From Caproicibacterium argilliputei (GTDB lineage: Bacteria; Bacillota; Clostridia; Oscillospirales; Acutalibacteraceae), in contig NZ_CP135996.1 in the NCBI RefSeq assembly GCF_029211325.2, positions 2,542,001 through 2,606,000 of the forward strand: DNA of 64,000 bases, read 5' to 3'. Shown piece by piece: positions 31,308-39,805 of this stretch. The notes beneath the pieces were generated by a model. It worked only from the letters and a program-made list of their open reading frames with translations, ran no database searches and was not told where the DNA came from. Both the position numbers and the translations under genes were made by a program. Within the stretch, counting starts at the first letter, position 1. Every line of letters starts with the position of its first letter.

Positions 31308-33337
31308 TGGCCTCTTTATTCGCAAAACCCATTACAGAATTAAAGGGCGTCGGCAAGAAACGCGCAGAGCTTTATCAGAAACTCGGCGCGCCCACTGTCG
31401 GCGCTTTGCTGCGTCTGTATCCACGCGCTTACGAAGATTGGAGCAGCCCCTGCACGGTTCTGCAGGCACCGCACGACACCGCCTGTGCCGTGCGTGCCAC
31501 GGTGGAGCGTGTCAGCGCCCCTGTTTTCACCCGCTCCGGTGTGATGTTGATTCACGTGCAGACTGCAGACGCAGAGGGCACCCCACTGGAACTGGTTTTC
31601 TTTAACAATTCCTATATTCAAAATCTTCTGAGCAGCGGCACCTGCTATATTTTTTACGGCAAAGTCACCATCAACCAGGGAAAGCAGCAAATGGCATCCC
31701 CTATCTTCGCCAAAGAAGGGCAGTGCCCCGGTCTGCGCCCCATTTACCCGCAGACAAAAGGGCTGCCCAGCCGCACCATCGCGGCCGCTGTGCAAGAAGC
31801 CCTGCAACTTCTGCCAGATGCTATGCAAGACCCGATTCCGCAGGAAATCCGGCAGCGGTACAGCCTTTGTGAACTGCGCTACGCGCTCGAAACCATTCAT
31901 CAGCCTGAGAATCAGGAAAGCATGGAGGTTGCGCGGGCGCGGCTGGCATTTGAGGAACTTCTGGTTCTGCAGCTCGGTCTGCTGACCATGAAAAGCCGCA
32001 CCCGCGAAAAGAGCGCATTTGTTGTACAAAAAAGTTATTTGGAAGAATTCTGGAAGCTGTTGCCCTTCACACCGACCGGTGCGCAGCGGCACGCCGCTGA
32101 AGAAGCCGTGCAGGATATGCAGAGCGGCTGGCCGATGAACCGCTTAATCCAGGGGGACGTCGGCAGCGGTAAAACCGCAGTTGCAGCTGCCTGCTGCCAC
32201 ACCGTCATCCGCAGCGGTATGCAGGCTGTGCTGATGGCCCCCACAGACATTCTGGCCCACCAGCACTTTGCCTCGCTCAGCGCAATGCTGCAGCCTGCGG
32301 GAATTTCAGTCGGACTGCTGACCGGCTCCTTAAAGCCGAAAGAAAAAGCGGCGGTAAAGGCCGACATTGCAGACGGCACGCTGCAGCTTTTGGTTGGCAC
32401 GCACGCACTGCTCACCCCGGACGTTGTCTTTCAAAATTTAGGTTTGGTCATTACCGATGAGCAGCACCGCTTTGGTGTCAACCAACGGACGGCACTGGCG
32501 GAAAAGTCAAAGGGCACCCACGTGCTGGTCATGAGTGCCACGCCGATTCCGCGCACGCTGGCACTCATGATTTACGGTGACTTGGATATTTCCGTCATTG
32601 ATGAACTTCCGCCCGGTCGGCAGGAAATCCAGACTTTCTGCATTGACAGCAGTAAGCGTATGCGCGCCCTGCGTTTCGTGAAGAAGCACGTGCACGCGGG
32701 GCGGCAGGCATATATTATCTGCCCTGCCATTGACGCAGGCAACGACAAAGCCAGCGTCACGCAGTACGCGCAAAATCTGCAACGCGCACTGCCTGACTGC
32801 CGGATCGGCGCCCTGCACGGACGCATGAAGCCAAAGGAAAAAGACGAAATCATGGAGCATTTTTCCGGCGGAAAAATCGACATTTTGGTTTCCACCACCG
32901 TGGTGGAAGTCGGTGTTGATGTACCCAACGCTGTGGATATGCTGATTGAAAACGCCGAGCAGTACGGTCTTTCGCAGCTGCACCAGCTGCGCGGACGTGT
33001 TGGGCGCGGCAGCTGCCAGAGCTATTGTATCCTCATTTCCGACGCGCAGAATGAAGAGGCACGCGCGCGGATGCAGGTAATGTGCGAAACCGCAGACGGC
33101 TTTGCCATTGCGGAGAGGGACTTAAAGCTGCGCGGGCCGGGCGACTTTTTCGGCAGCCGGCAGCATGGCCTGCCGGAGCTGAAAATTGCCGACCTGAACG
33201 ACGACTTTTCAGTCCTGCAGAACGCACAAACCGTTGCCAAAGAGATGCTTGCCGCCGACCCACCCCTGGAAGCGCCCGACCACCGCGGCTTGCGCGCGGA
33301 AGTGCGCCTGCTGTTCCAAAACCTAGGGGAAACGTAA
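31307..33337 (+). CDS. recG: ATP-dependent DNA helicase RecG
   Basis: 676 residues, overlapping yloV (TAATG). RecG remodels stalled forks and branch-migrates Holliday junctions. The N-terminal wedge/OB domain (1-150) is followed by helicase motifs: GDVGSGKTAVA (motif I, about 285-295), MAPTDILAHQH (Ia), ITDEQHRFG (motif II, DEQH box), VMSATPIPRTL (III), and the C-terminal motifs STTVVEVGVDVP and LHQLRGRVGR. The length is near the family norm (680-690). It is terminated by a hairpin at 33338-33397. Confidence 0.97.
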   Translation: MASLFAKPITELKGVGKKRAELYQKLGAPTVGALLRLYPRAYEDWSSPCTVLQAPHDTACAVRATVERVSAPVFTRSGVMLIHVQTADAEGTPLELVFFNNSYIQNLLSSGTCYIFYGKVTINQGKQQMASPIFAKEGQCPGLRPIYPQTKGLPSRTIAAAVQEALQLLPDAMQDPIPQEIRQRYSLCELRYALETIHQPENQESMEVARARLAFEELLVLQLGLLTMKSRTREKSAFVVQKSYLEEFWKLLPFTPTGAQRHAAEEAVQDMQSGWPMNRLIQGDVGSGKTAVAAACCHTVIRSGMQAVLMAPTDILAHQHFASLSAMLQPAGISVGLLTGSLKPKEKAAVKADIADGTLQLLVGTHALLTPDVVFQNLGLVITDEQHRFGVNQRTALAEKSKGTHVLVMSATPIPRTLALMIYGDLDISVIDELPPGRQEIQTFCIDSSKRMRALRFVKKHVHAGRQAYIICPAIDAGNDKASVTQYAQNLQRALPDCRIGALHGRMKPKEKDEIMEHFSGGKIDILVSTTVVEVGVDVPNAVDMLIENAEQYGLSQLHQLRGRVGRGSCQSYCILISDAQNEEARARMQVMCETADGFAIAERDLKLRGPGDFFGSRQHGLPELKIADLNDDFSVLQNAQTVAKEMLAADPPLEAPDHRGLRAEVRLLFQNLGET

Positions 33338-33397
33338 AGCCCCCATCCGGGCAGAGCCGCGTGGTTCTGTCCGAATGGGGGTTGCTTTGTTTTTTCT
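33338..33397 (+). terminator. Terminator after recG
   Basis: GCCCCCAT...GGCAGAGCC pairs with GGTTCTGTCC...ATGGGGGT, a long interrupted stem, followed by TTGCTTTGTTTTTT. Confidence 0.75.
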
Positions 33398-33425
33398 GAA
33401 TCGTTTCAAATACAGGTTTCTATGC

Positions 33426-34051
33426 TCATGCACCATCAGGCAGTGCTATGCAATTCCTGCAAAATACGCTCAAATCCTCTTTGTTATGGCTTGCAATCAC
33501 CACAGTTGCGCCCCGTTCATTTTCCTCACGAACCACCGTTCTGATTCGTTCCACGCCCTCGTCATCCAAGGCGTTTGTCGGCTCATCCAGCAGCAAAAGC
33601 TCCGGGCGCTCCATGATGCTTGTGCCACCGCCAAACGCTGCTTCATGCCCAGGGAGTATTTTTTATAAGTACGCTTGTCTGCCGGGTCCAGCCCAACACG
33701 GGAGATTGCTTCTTTAATCTGTTCGTCACGCACTTGAGCCCGAATCATTGCCAGCGTTTTTAAATTTTCAAAGCCGGTATACTCCGGCCCAAAACCGACA
33801 TTTTCAATAATCAGTCCCATCTTTTCCGGAAAAGACAAGTCCTTGCCCAACTGTTTGCCGTCAATTTTCACGGTACCGCTTGTCGGATAAATCAATCCGG
33901 CAATGGAGCGCAGCAGCATCGTTTTGCCGGAGCCATTGTGCCCATAGAGTCCGTAAACCCCGCCCGCCTCTAAGGTCAGAGAAATATGATTCAGCACGGT
34001 TCGGTGCTTTAATTGTTTTGTCAGATCTTCAATTTCTACACAATATCCCAT
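33426..34051 (-). pseudogene. ABC transporter ATP-binding protein, disrupted by a one-base frameshift
   Basis: From ATG 34051 the frame encodes Walker A GLYGHNGSGKT and the signature YSLGMKQRLAVAQA, then loses sense at SWSARSF. The sense continues in another frame as IMERPELLLLDEPTNALDD (Walker B) through the H-loop ASHN to a stop at 33426. Joining the frames with one added base near 33616-33618 (GCATCATGG for an expected GCAATCATGG) gives about 208 residues, the normal size for a BcrA-like export ATPase. Either the gene is broken, or this is a sequencing slip. It is followed upstream on the same strand by two permease genes. Confidence 0.85.
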
Positions 34052-34053
34052 TG

Positions 34054-34851
34054 TTACTCCTCTTTCAAAAAGTCCATGACGTCCTTTCTTTCAATTGTGA
34101 CATACAGGAAAACATACATGGCTGCAAACCAAAGAACGCAGACAAGAAGATTGCCCCAAAATGACAGCCCGGGTACCGCCGGATAGTATGCCGCCCGGGT
34201 CTGCGGGGAAACCACAGCGTCAGCGTGCCAGAGCACCTGCTGCAAAACGGGCGGCAGCAGAGAAAATACGCCGGCGAATACTGTATTCTGATAATTTTCA
34301 CAAGCAAAAATCAAGCAGACTATGTAAAAAATAAGTTCTACTAGAAAGGAGCGTGTACTGCCAAACCACAAGGAAAGCAGGTTTTGGCTGAACGAAAGTA
34401 CGAAAAGCCCCACAACATTGCCAAGGTAAAGCTGAAGATACTGCATTCCGCTTCCGTGAAAGGCAAATCCCGCAGCTCTGCCAACCGCATAGGACACCGC
34501 AAGCAGAAGCAACCACGACACGCTCATCTGCAGGAAAAGTGAGACAGTCTTCTGCCAAAGCCAGTGCCGCTTGGAGCCCATGCGCGGAAAGACGTAAACA
34601 TAGTTCTGTTCAAAATCTTTACGGAAATAGGATGCGTAAACATAAAGGAACAGCATCCATGGCGTCTGAAAAATCATGATTAGCATCAAAGAGAAATGAT
34701 CGGCTCTTCTGCCGCCGTAAAGTGTGAGAAGATAATCCGTGGCTCCTTGTGAACCGGCACCTGCACCCAAATTCCCAATTAAAAACAACAGGAACAAGGC
34801 AAGAGAGGCAAAGCAAAGCAGCCCGTTTTTTTGAACTTTCTTTCGCTTCAT
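34054..34851 (-). CDS. ABC-2-type permease, six-helix, partner of the frameshifted ATPase
   Basis: 265 residues from ATG 34851, with AAGGAG eight bases before. At least six hydrophobic segments are visible: an N-terminal helix at about 13-32, then clusters at 58-78, 105-128, 145-165, 173-192 and 235-255. Family assignment is by topology and context only. It ends two bases before the ATPase start and follows the first permease by 12 bp, so the three form one operon. Composition is more AT-rich than in the surrounding housekeeping genes. Confidence 0.7.
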   Translation of the reverse strand: MKRKKVQKNGLLCFASLALFLLFLIGNLGAGAGSQGATDYLLTLYGGRRADHFSLMLIMIFQTPWMLFLYVYASYFRKDFEQNYVYVFPRMGSKRHWLWQKTVSLFLQMSVSWLLLLAVSYAVGRAAGFAFHGSGMQYLQLYLGNVVGLFVLSFSQNLLSLWFGSTRSFLVELIFYIVCLIFACENYQNTVFAGVFSLLPPVLQQVLWHADAVVSPQTRAAYYPAVPGLSFWGNLLVCVLWFAAMYVFLYVTIERKDVMDFLKEE

Positions 34852-34863
34852 GTTCACTTCTCC

Positions 34864-35757
34864 TTACGCCAAAACGTCGCGCCGCAGCCGCACGCGAATT
34901 TCAATGAGCACCGCTGCAACAAACAGCAGCAGCAAAACCCGAATCCCGATATCGCTAAGGGGCATTTCCGGTAACATCGCAAGATTCCACTGAAAGATGG
35001 GGATACCCGCCGGGTTGAGAACCAAGTCACACACGAAGTTGAAGCAAACCCATAAAATCGCTGCCGGAAGCGTCAAAACCAAAAATCGGTTTCTGTGAAA
35101 ATAAAGAGACAGCGCAAAATTGAATTCCGCAAACGCCGCACCGGTTACCGCCGGCACGCACATATACAAGATATTATAGAGATAGGGATGATTCACTTTC
35201 AGCGGCATGAGCCATGCCTGCACATTCCATCCAGATATCCAGTCTTGATACCCGTCCTGAACCGGACCCATCATGGCATTTTGCTGCGGCGCGCCCTGAC
35301 ATAGGATGCAAAGAACAACTTGCTCCAGTCCATACGGGAGGATAACAATGATAAAGGCGCTGACAAAAATCACAATAGCCGCCGAGCTGTAGTAACGCCT
35401 GCGGCCACATTTGGTGAGCACCGCATGCAGGGTGTTGTTTTTCCTGTCATCATAAAAAGTAGAGGTAAACGGAAGGCAGGCAAAAAATGGGAGCAAAAAC
35501 ATCTGAAACATCTGGATTTGTATCGAGAAGTCCTCCGTATTCCCTGTGAAACTGGTATTGTTTCCACTGATGGTTGCGAATCCAAAGAATCCCCAGTAAG
35601 CCCAGGCAGGCAGATGCTGCTCAACAATATCCCCCCGAAAGTTGAGAATGATATTTCCAATCATAAAAAACGAAAGCAGCATAATGGCTGTCAGAGAAAA
35701 GAAAAACAGTTTGCTGTCAAACAGTCTTTTAAACTGCATTCTTAAAGCATTTTTCAT
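34864..35757 (-). CDS. ABC-2-type permease, first gene of the exporter module
   Basis: 297 residues from ATG 35757, after AGGTGG. MKNALRMQFKRLFDSKLF resembles the start of ABC-2 permeases, with a first long membrane helix (about 18-40), a loop outside, then five more hydrophobic segments (around 95, 125, 205, 235 and 270). The last residues RVRLRRDVLA are cytoplasmic and basic. Together with the downstream permease and the broken ATPase it would form an exporter of the kind used for bacteriocin immunity or lantibiotic resistance; that is a guess from architecture. A hairpin at 35774-35810 lies just before it. Confidence 0.7.
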   Translation of the reverse strand: MKNALRMQFKRLFDSKLFFFSLTAIMLLSFFMIGNIILNFRGDIVEQHLPAWAYWGFFGFATISGNNTSFTGNTEDFSIQIQMFQMFLLPFFACLPFTSTFYDDRKNNTLHAVLTKCGRRRYYSSAAIVIFVSAFIIVILPYGLEQVVLCILCQGAPQQNAMMGPVQDGYQDWISGWNVQAWLMPLKVNHPYLYNILYMCVPAVTGAAFAEFNFALSLYFHRNRFLVLTLPAAILWVCFNFVCDLVLNPAGIPIFQWNLAMLPEMPLSDIGIRVLLLLFVAAVLIEIRVRLRRDVLA

Positions 35758-35773
35758 AAAATTTCCACCTAAA

Positions 35774-35810
35774 AGAAGAAAAGGCATCTCTTTTTGAGAT
35801 CCCTTTTCTG
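35774..35810 (-). terminator. Hairpin ahead of the exporter genes (terminator or attenuator)
   Basis: Read on the minus strand: GAAAAGG(G)ATCTC pairs with GAGAT(G)CCTTTTC, 12 of 13 bp, followed by TTCTTTT. It sits immediately upstream of the ribosome site of the first permease. Confidence 0.65.
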
Positions 35811-36060
35811 ATTGCTAACTTCAATTAACCGAAATTTACCTCGCCGGAGTTTTTCACACCGCTGGAAACTACTTCCTTACACCTGCCACGAAGCATAACA
35901 GTGGTTCCATTTCCTACACGACCATGCTGATAGAAAGCGGTTGTCAAGACATAGAATTTCAAGCAATTATTTTGTAAGTATATAAATATCCTGTCATATA
36001 TTCTATCATAAATTAACATTTTATTTTAATTTTTTACCAAAAATCCATCTTAAGCAGCAT
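35811..36060 (-). other. AT-rich intergenic stretch with a doubtful 64-codon frame
   Basis: A minus-strand frame at 35825-36019 ends ...RCKEVVSSGVKNSGEVNFG, but no start codon has a ribosome site, and internal alternatives are equally poor. The AT-rich part around 35980-36050 could hold a promoter (TATGAT-type -10). It may be a decayed gene, a short peptide linked to the exporter, or a leader RNA ending at the hairpin at 35774-35810. Nothing firmer can be said. Confidence 0.25.
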
Positions 36061-38490
36061 CTAACCCATCATGATTTTGACACAACTGGTTCCGTCCGGC
36101 AGGCGGTCAACAAGCAGCTGCTTTTTGATAACCGCCTGCAGCTCCGTCACGTGAGAGATAATGCCGACTGTGCGGCCGGACTCCTGCAGGCGCAGAAGCG
36201 CACCCATGGCAGTGTCCAGCGTTTCCTGATCCAAAGAGCCAAAGCCTTCGTCGATAAACAGCGCGTCCAGACGCACCGCGCCGGAGTACGCCTGCACCAC
36301 ATCCGAAAGTCCGAACGCAAGCGAGAGCGAGGCGAGAAACAGTTCTCCGCCGGAAAGCGTTCCCACGTCACGTTCCCCGCCGGAAGCCGCGTCCAGCACC
36401 GCCAGATCCAATCCGCCAATGGCGTTGCCGCCGGCAGGTGCTGTCTTGCGCAGCAGCCGGTAGCGTCCGGAGGAAAGGTCTGCGAAAAACCCGTTTGCAC
36501 TGGTCAGAATATCCTCCAGCATAATGCCCAGCACAAACTGCTGAATCGGCACACGCTGCCGGGTCTTTCCGGAAAGCAGGTCAGAAAGGCGGCTGGCGGC
36601 TTCGTACTGCTGCTGCAGGCTGGTTCCCTGCTCCTGCAAAGCGGCAAGCTGCTGACAGGACTGCTTTGCGCTTTGCAAACCTGCGGCTGCACGCCCCGCC
36701 TGCTCTGCCAGCTGCGCCGATGCAGCCTGCGCTTCGGCACGCTGCTGACGCGCCACGTTTTCATCCGGTCGTTTCGTATCCTGCGGTGCGTCCGGCTGTG
36801 CACGGTACGTTTCCAGCGCCAGCGCATACTTTTTGCGCGCTTCCTCCAAATCCGCCCGCGCCTTTTTCTGCCCCTCTGCCGCCGCGGCGGACTGGCTTTG
36901 CATTTCTGCCGCCGTGTGCTGCAGCTTTGCCGCCTGCTGCTCCAACGCATTGGTTTTTTTGCGCAGGGCGCGCACCGCTTCCTCCAGTTCCGCCAGGGTT
37001 GCTTTGCCGCGCATCTGCTCGGAAACCGCTTTTTCGGTCGCTTCGTCTGCGGCAATGTCGTTTTGCAGTTCCATCAGGTGTGTGCGCAGCTGCTCGGCGC
37101 TCTGCCGCGCCTGCTCGCGCTGTTGCTCCAGCAGCTTCAGTTTCGCGCGCGCTTTCTGCAGCGTTTCCGCAGCCTTCATCGTTTCCGCCTGCTTCGCACG
37201 CAGACGTTCCAGCTGTGCCGACGGCGCCGCCGGATGCGGATGGTGCAGCGCACCGCATACCGGACAGGGGCGATCCTCCTGCAGGTCAGCGGCAACCGCC
37301 GCCGCCGCATTTGCGCGAAGCTCCGCTTCAATGGCGGCTGAAATCTGCGGCAGCTGCGCCGCCTGCCGGTTCCACTCCTCGGAAAGGGCCATGCCCTTTT
37401 CCCAGCGCGCCTGTGCTTCCTGCCGTGTCTGCTCCGCCTTGGCAAGCTGCTGCCGCGCACCCGCCATCTGCTGCTTTTTAACGGCAAGCTGCTTGTGCAG
37501 ACCGTCCAGTTTTCTGGCAGCCTCCAAAGCGCCGGTAAGGGCGGCTGCCTGCTCGCGGCTTTGGGCAGCTTCCCGCAGCAGCGTCTGCGCCTGCGGCAGC
37601 GCCGCCTGTGCCTGCCGATTCTGTGCTTCCGTCTTTTCCGCGCGTTCCTCCGCCGCTGCGCGCGCTGCTTCACAAGCCTTCCACAGGTCATAAGCAGCCG
37701 CTGTCTTGGCTGCAAGGTCGTAAGCGCGGTTGCACTGTTCCTGCCTGCAGTTTGCCTGTGCGCACTGCTTCTGCAGCTGCAGGTAGGTCTGCTCCAAGGC
37801 TGTGCATTTTTCGGTAAGTGCCTGCAAATCCTGCACCTCTTCCCGTGTCAGAACAGACTGCCGGGCTGCATCGTTTTCTCCGGCCTGTGTTTTCAGCGCC
37901 GCAGCGCGCGCGCGCATCTGCTGCGTCAGACGCTCCCACTTCTGTGTTGCAAACAATGTTTGCAACAGCGCCGCCTTTTCACGGGAATTGGAAAGCAGCA
38001 GCTTTAAAAAATCCCCCTGCGGCAGCACGACAACCTGCGAAAACTGCTCACAGGTTAGCCCCAGCAGCTGTTCCGCCTGCTCGCGTACGCGGCTTTCCGC
38101 ACCGGAGCACAGCAGCTCCCAACTGCCATCCGCAAGCATTCGGTAGCACTCATGCTCTTCTTTGCTGCGGAAAGAATCCGTTCGTTTGGAGTAGTATTCC
38201 TGCAGACTGCGCAACCATTTGTAGGTATTGCCGCGGTACGCAAACCGAAACTCCACCAGCGTTTCGTCCTCCCGCGCGGCGGCAAGGCTGCGCATTCCCG
38301 CCCAACTGCGCCTGCCGCCGGTCGCCTTGCAGTACAGCGCAAAGCACATGGCGTCCAGAATGGTAGTTTTCCCGCCGCCGGTCGCACCAGTAATCAGAAA
38401 AAGCGGGTGTTCCCCCAGTTTTGTAAAGTCAATCTCCGTTTCGTGCAGGTAAGAGCCAAACGCTTTCATGCGCAGATACAGCGGCTTCAT
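36061..38490 (-). CDS. sbcC: Exonuclease SbcCD subunit SbcC (Rad50-like)
   Basis: 809 residues from ATG 38490, overlapping the sbcD stop by four bases. Residues 1-170 carry the ATPase half with Walker A TGATGGGKTT; long Ala/Gln/Glu/Arg-rich coiled coils (about 180-400 and 425-620) flank a zinc-hook CPVCG (about 410); the C-terminus has the signature LSGGELFLAS and Walker B LDALFIDEGFGSLD. SbcCD cuts hairpins and trims double-strand breaks. It is somewhat shorter than E. coli SbcC (1048), mostly in the coiled coil. Confidence 0.95.
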   Translation of the reverse strand: MKPLYLRMKAFGSYLHETEIDFTKLGEHPLFLITGATGGGKTTILDAMCFALYCKATGGRRSWAGMRSLAAAREDETLVEFRFAYRGNTYKWLRSLQEYYSKRTDSFRSKEEHECYRMLADGSWELLCSGAESRVREQAEQLLGLTCEQFSQVVVLPQGDFLKLLLSNSREKAALLQTLFATQKWERLTQQMRARAAALKTQAGENDAARQSVLTREEVQDLQALTEKCTALEQTYLQLQKQCAQANCRQEQCNRAYDLAAKTAAAYDLWKACEAARAAAEERAEKTEAQNRQAQAALPQAQTLLREAAQSREQAAALTGALEAARKLDGLHKQLAVKKQQMAGARQQLAKAEQTRQEAQARWEKGMALSEEWNRQAAQLPQISAAIEAELRANAAAAVAADLQEDRPCPVCGALHHPHPAAPSAQLERLRAKQAETMKAAETLQKARAKLKLLEQQREQARQSAEQLRTHLMELQNDIAADEATEKAVSEQMRGKATLAELEEAVRALRKKTNALEQQAAKLQHTAAEMQSQSAAAAEGQKKARADLEEARKKYALALETYRAQPDAPQDTKRPDENVARQQRAEAQAASAQLAEQAGRAAAGLQSAKQSCQQLAALQEQGTSLQQQYEAASRLSDLLSGKTRQRVPIQQFVLGIMLEDILTSANGFFADLSSGRYRLLRKTAPAGGNAIGGLDLAVLDAASGGERDVGTLSGGELFLASLSLAFGLSDVVQAYSGAVRLDALFIDEGFGSLDQETLDTAMGALLRLQESGRTVGIISHVTELQAVIKKQLLVDRLPDGTSCVKIMMG

Positions 38491-39629
38491 ACTTCCTCCC
38501 CCTCTTTCATAACTTCCCGAAACAGTGCAAGATCCTGCTGGGTCGGCTGTGTGCCGCAAACCTGCTGCAGAAACGCCGTGAAAATTTCCTCCTCGCTGAC
38601 ACGGTGCTTCCGCATTTCCCGACGAAAGCCACTGTCCTCTTTTCCGCCCTCAGAAAGCAGCCACTCACTGGAAATCCCCAGCAGATTCGGGTAGTACGGC
38701 CGCAGCCGGTCCACCGGCTGGTAAATCGGATGGGTATCCGTCAGTTCCACGAACAGATAATCGCCGCTCGGCGTCTGCTGTGCCGCCTGCAGCAGGATGT
38801 CAAACGCCCCGTGCAGCACGCGCACATCATGCGGCGGATGCACGGGCAGAACTTCCGTTTCCACTTGCCCGTTGGAAATCGTCACCCGCACCACCCCTTT
38901 TTTCTGGCGGGCTTCGTCAAAGCTGTACTTCAATGGAGAACCGGCGTACCGGCCGGTGCCCGCTTTCTGCGGTGCGTGCAAGTGCCCCAGCGCCGTGTAC
39001 GCAAACGGAGCAAAGCAGTCCAGCCCCACCTGGCTGCTGCCACCCACAAATGCAGGGCTTTCGCTTGCGCTGACCTCTCCGCCCGCGGCAAAGCAGTGGG
39101 TTATCAAGAGATTCACCACATCGGGCGCGGGCTGTACGCGCGCAAGCAGCGCCCGAAACGCTTCATCCATCGTATGCGGGCCGTCTTCCTGTCCGCTGCC
39201 CAGCGCTTCACGCGCCGCGGCAGGCTCACAGTACGGCAGGGTATAACAGCAAAGCGGGCCGTCCTCTGTCTGTATGGTGTAGGGGTTCCAAACATCCTCC
39301 GGCCGAGTGGCAAGCACCACGCCCTGCCGCCGCAGCAGAGCAGAACCCAACGACAGCCTGCGGGCGCTGTCATGGTTTCCCGTAACGGCAATCAGCGGAA
39401 TCCGCAGTGCCGAAAGCCGGTTCAAAAATCTATCAAACAGCGTGACCGCCTCGACCGGCGGCACCTGTCGGTCAAAAATATCCCCGGCAAGCAGCACCGC
39501 ATCCGGACGCTCGCGTTCCAACAGCGGCACAAACCACTCCAGAACAAACCACCGCTGCTCGTCCAATAGGCTGCGGCCGTACAAGGCCTTTCCCAAGTGC
39601 CAATCGGCAGTATGCAAAAACCGAATCAT
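38487..39629 (-). CDS. sbcD: Exonuclease SbcCD subunit SbcD (Mre11-like nuclease)
   Basis: 380 residues; ATG 39629 is four bases after AGGGGAG, and the TTG just before it is less likely. Metallophosphoesterase motifs appear in order: HTADWHLGK (residues about 6-14), AGDIFDRQ, TGNHDS, ITHCF and GHLHAPQ, providing the two-metal site. SbcD supplies the nuclease, SbcC the ATP-driven clamp. It is translated just before sbcC, with ATGA overlap. Confidence 0.95.
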   Translation of the reverse strand: MIRFLHTADWHLGKALYGRSLLDEQRWFVLEWFVPLLERERPDAVLLAGDIFDRQVPPVEAVTLFDRFLNRLSALRIPLIAVTGNHDSARRLSLGSALLRRQGVVLATRPEDVWNPYTIQTEDGPLCCYTLPYCEPAAAREALGSGQEDGPHTMDEAFRALLARVQPAPDVVNLLITHCFAAGGEVSASESPAFVGGSSQVGLDCFAPFAYTALGHLHAPQKAGTGRYAGSPLKYSFDEARQKKGVVRVTISNGQVETEVLPVHPPHDVRVLHGAFDILLQAAQQTPSGDYLFVELTDTHPIYQPVDRLRPYYPNLLGISSEWLLSEGGKEDSGFRREMRKHRVSEEEIFTAFLQQVCGTQPTQQDLALFREVMKEGEEV

Positions 39630-39714
39630 CAAACTCCCCTTTTCTCAAACCGGCAGCACGCCGGTGCAGCTGAAAAAACTATGCTTTTGCCTTTTCTTTT
39701 TTTCAGAATACTGG

Positions 39715-39720
39715 TATACT
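39715..39720 (+). promoter_or_regulatory. Extended -10 promoter of the carboxypeptidase gene
   Basis: TGG-TATACT (TATACT at 39715-39720) fits an extended -10 element; no clear -35 box. Confidence 0.45.
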
Positions 39721-39805
39721 GAAGTAGACATAAATGCATTTCAATCGGAACGAACGGCGCTTCCGCCTGTTCCTTCTATTCTATCATACCGGAGGAAAGA
39801 CTTCC

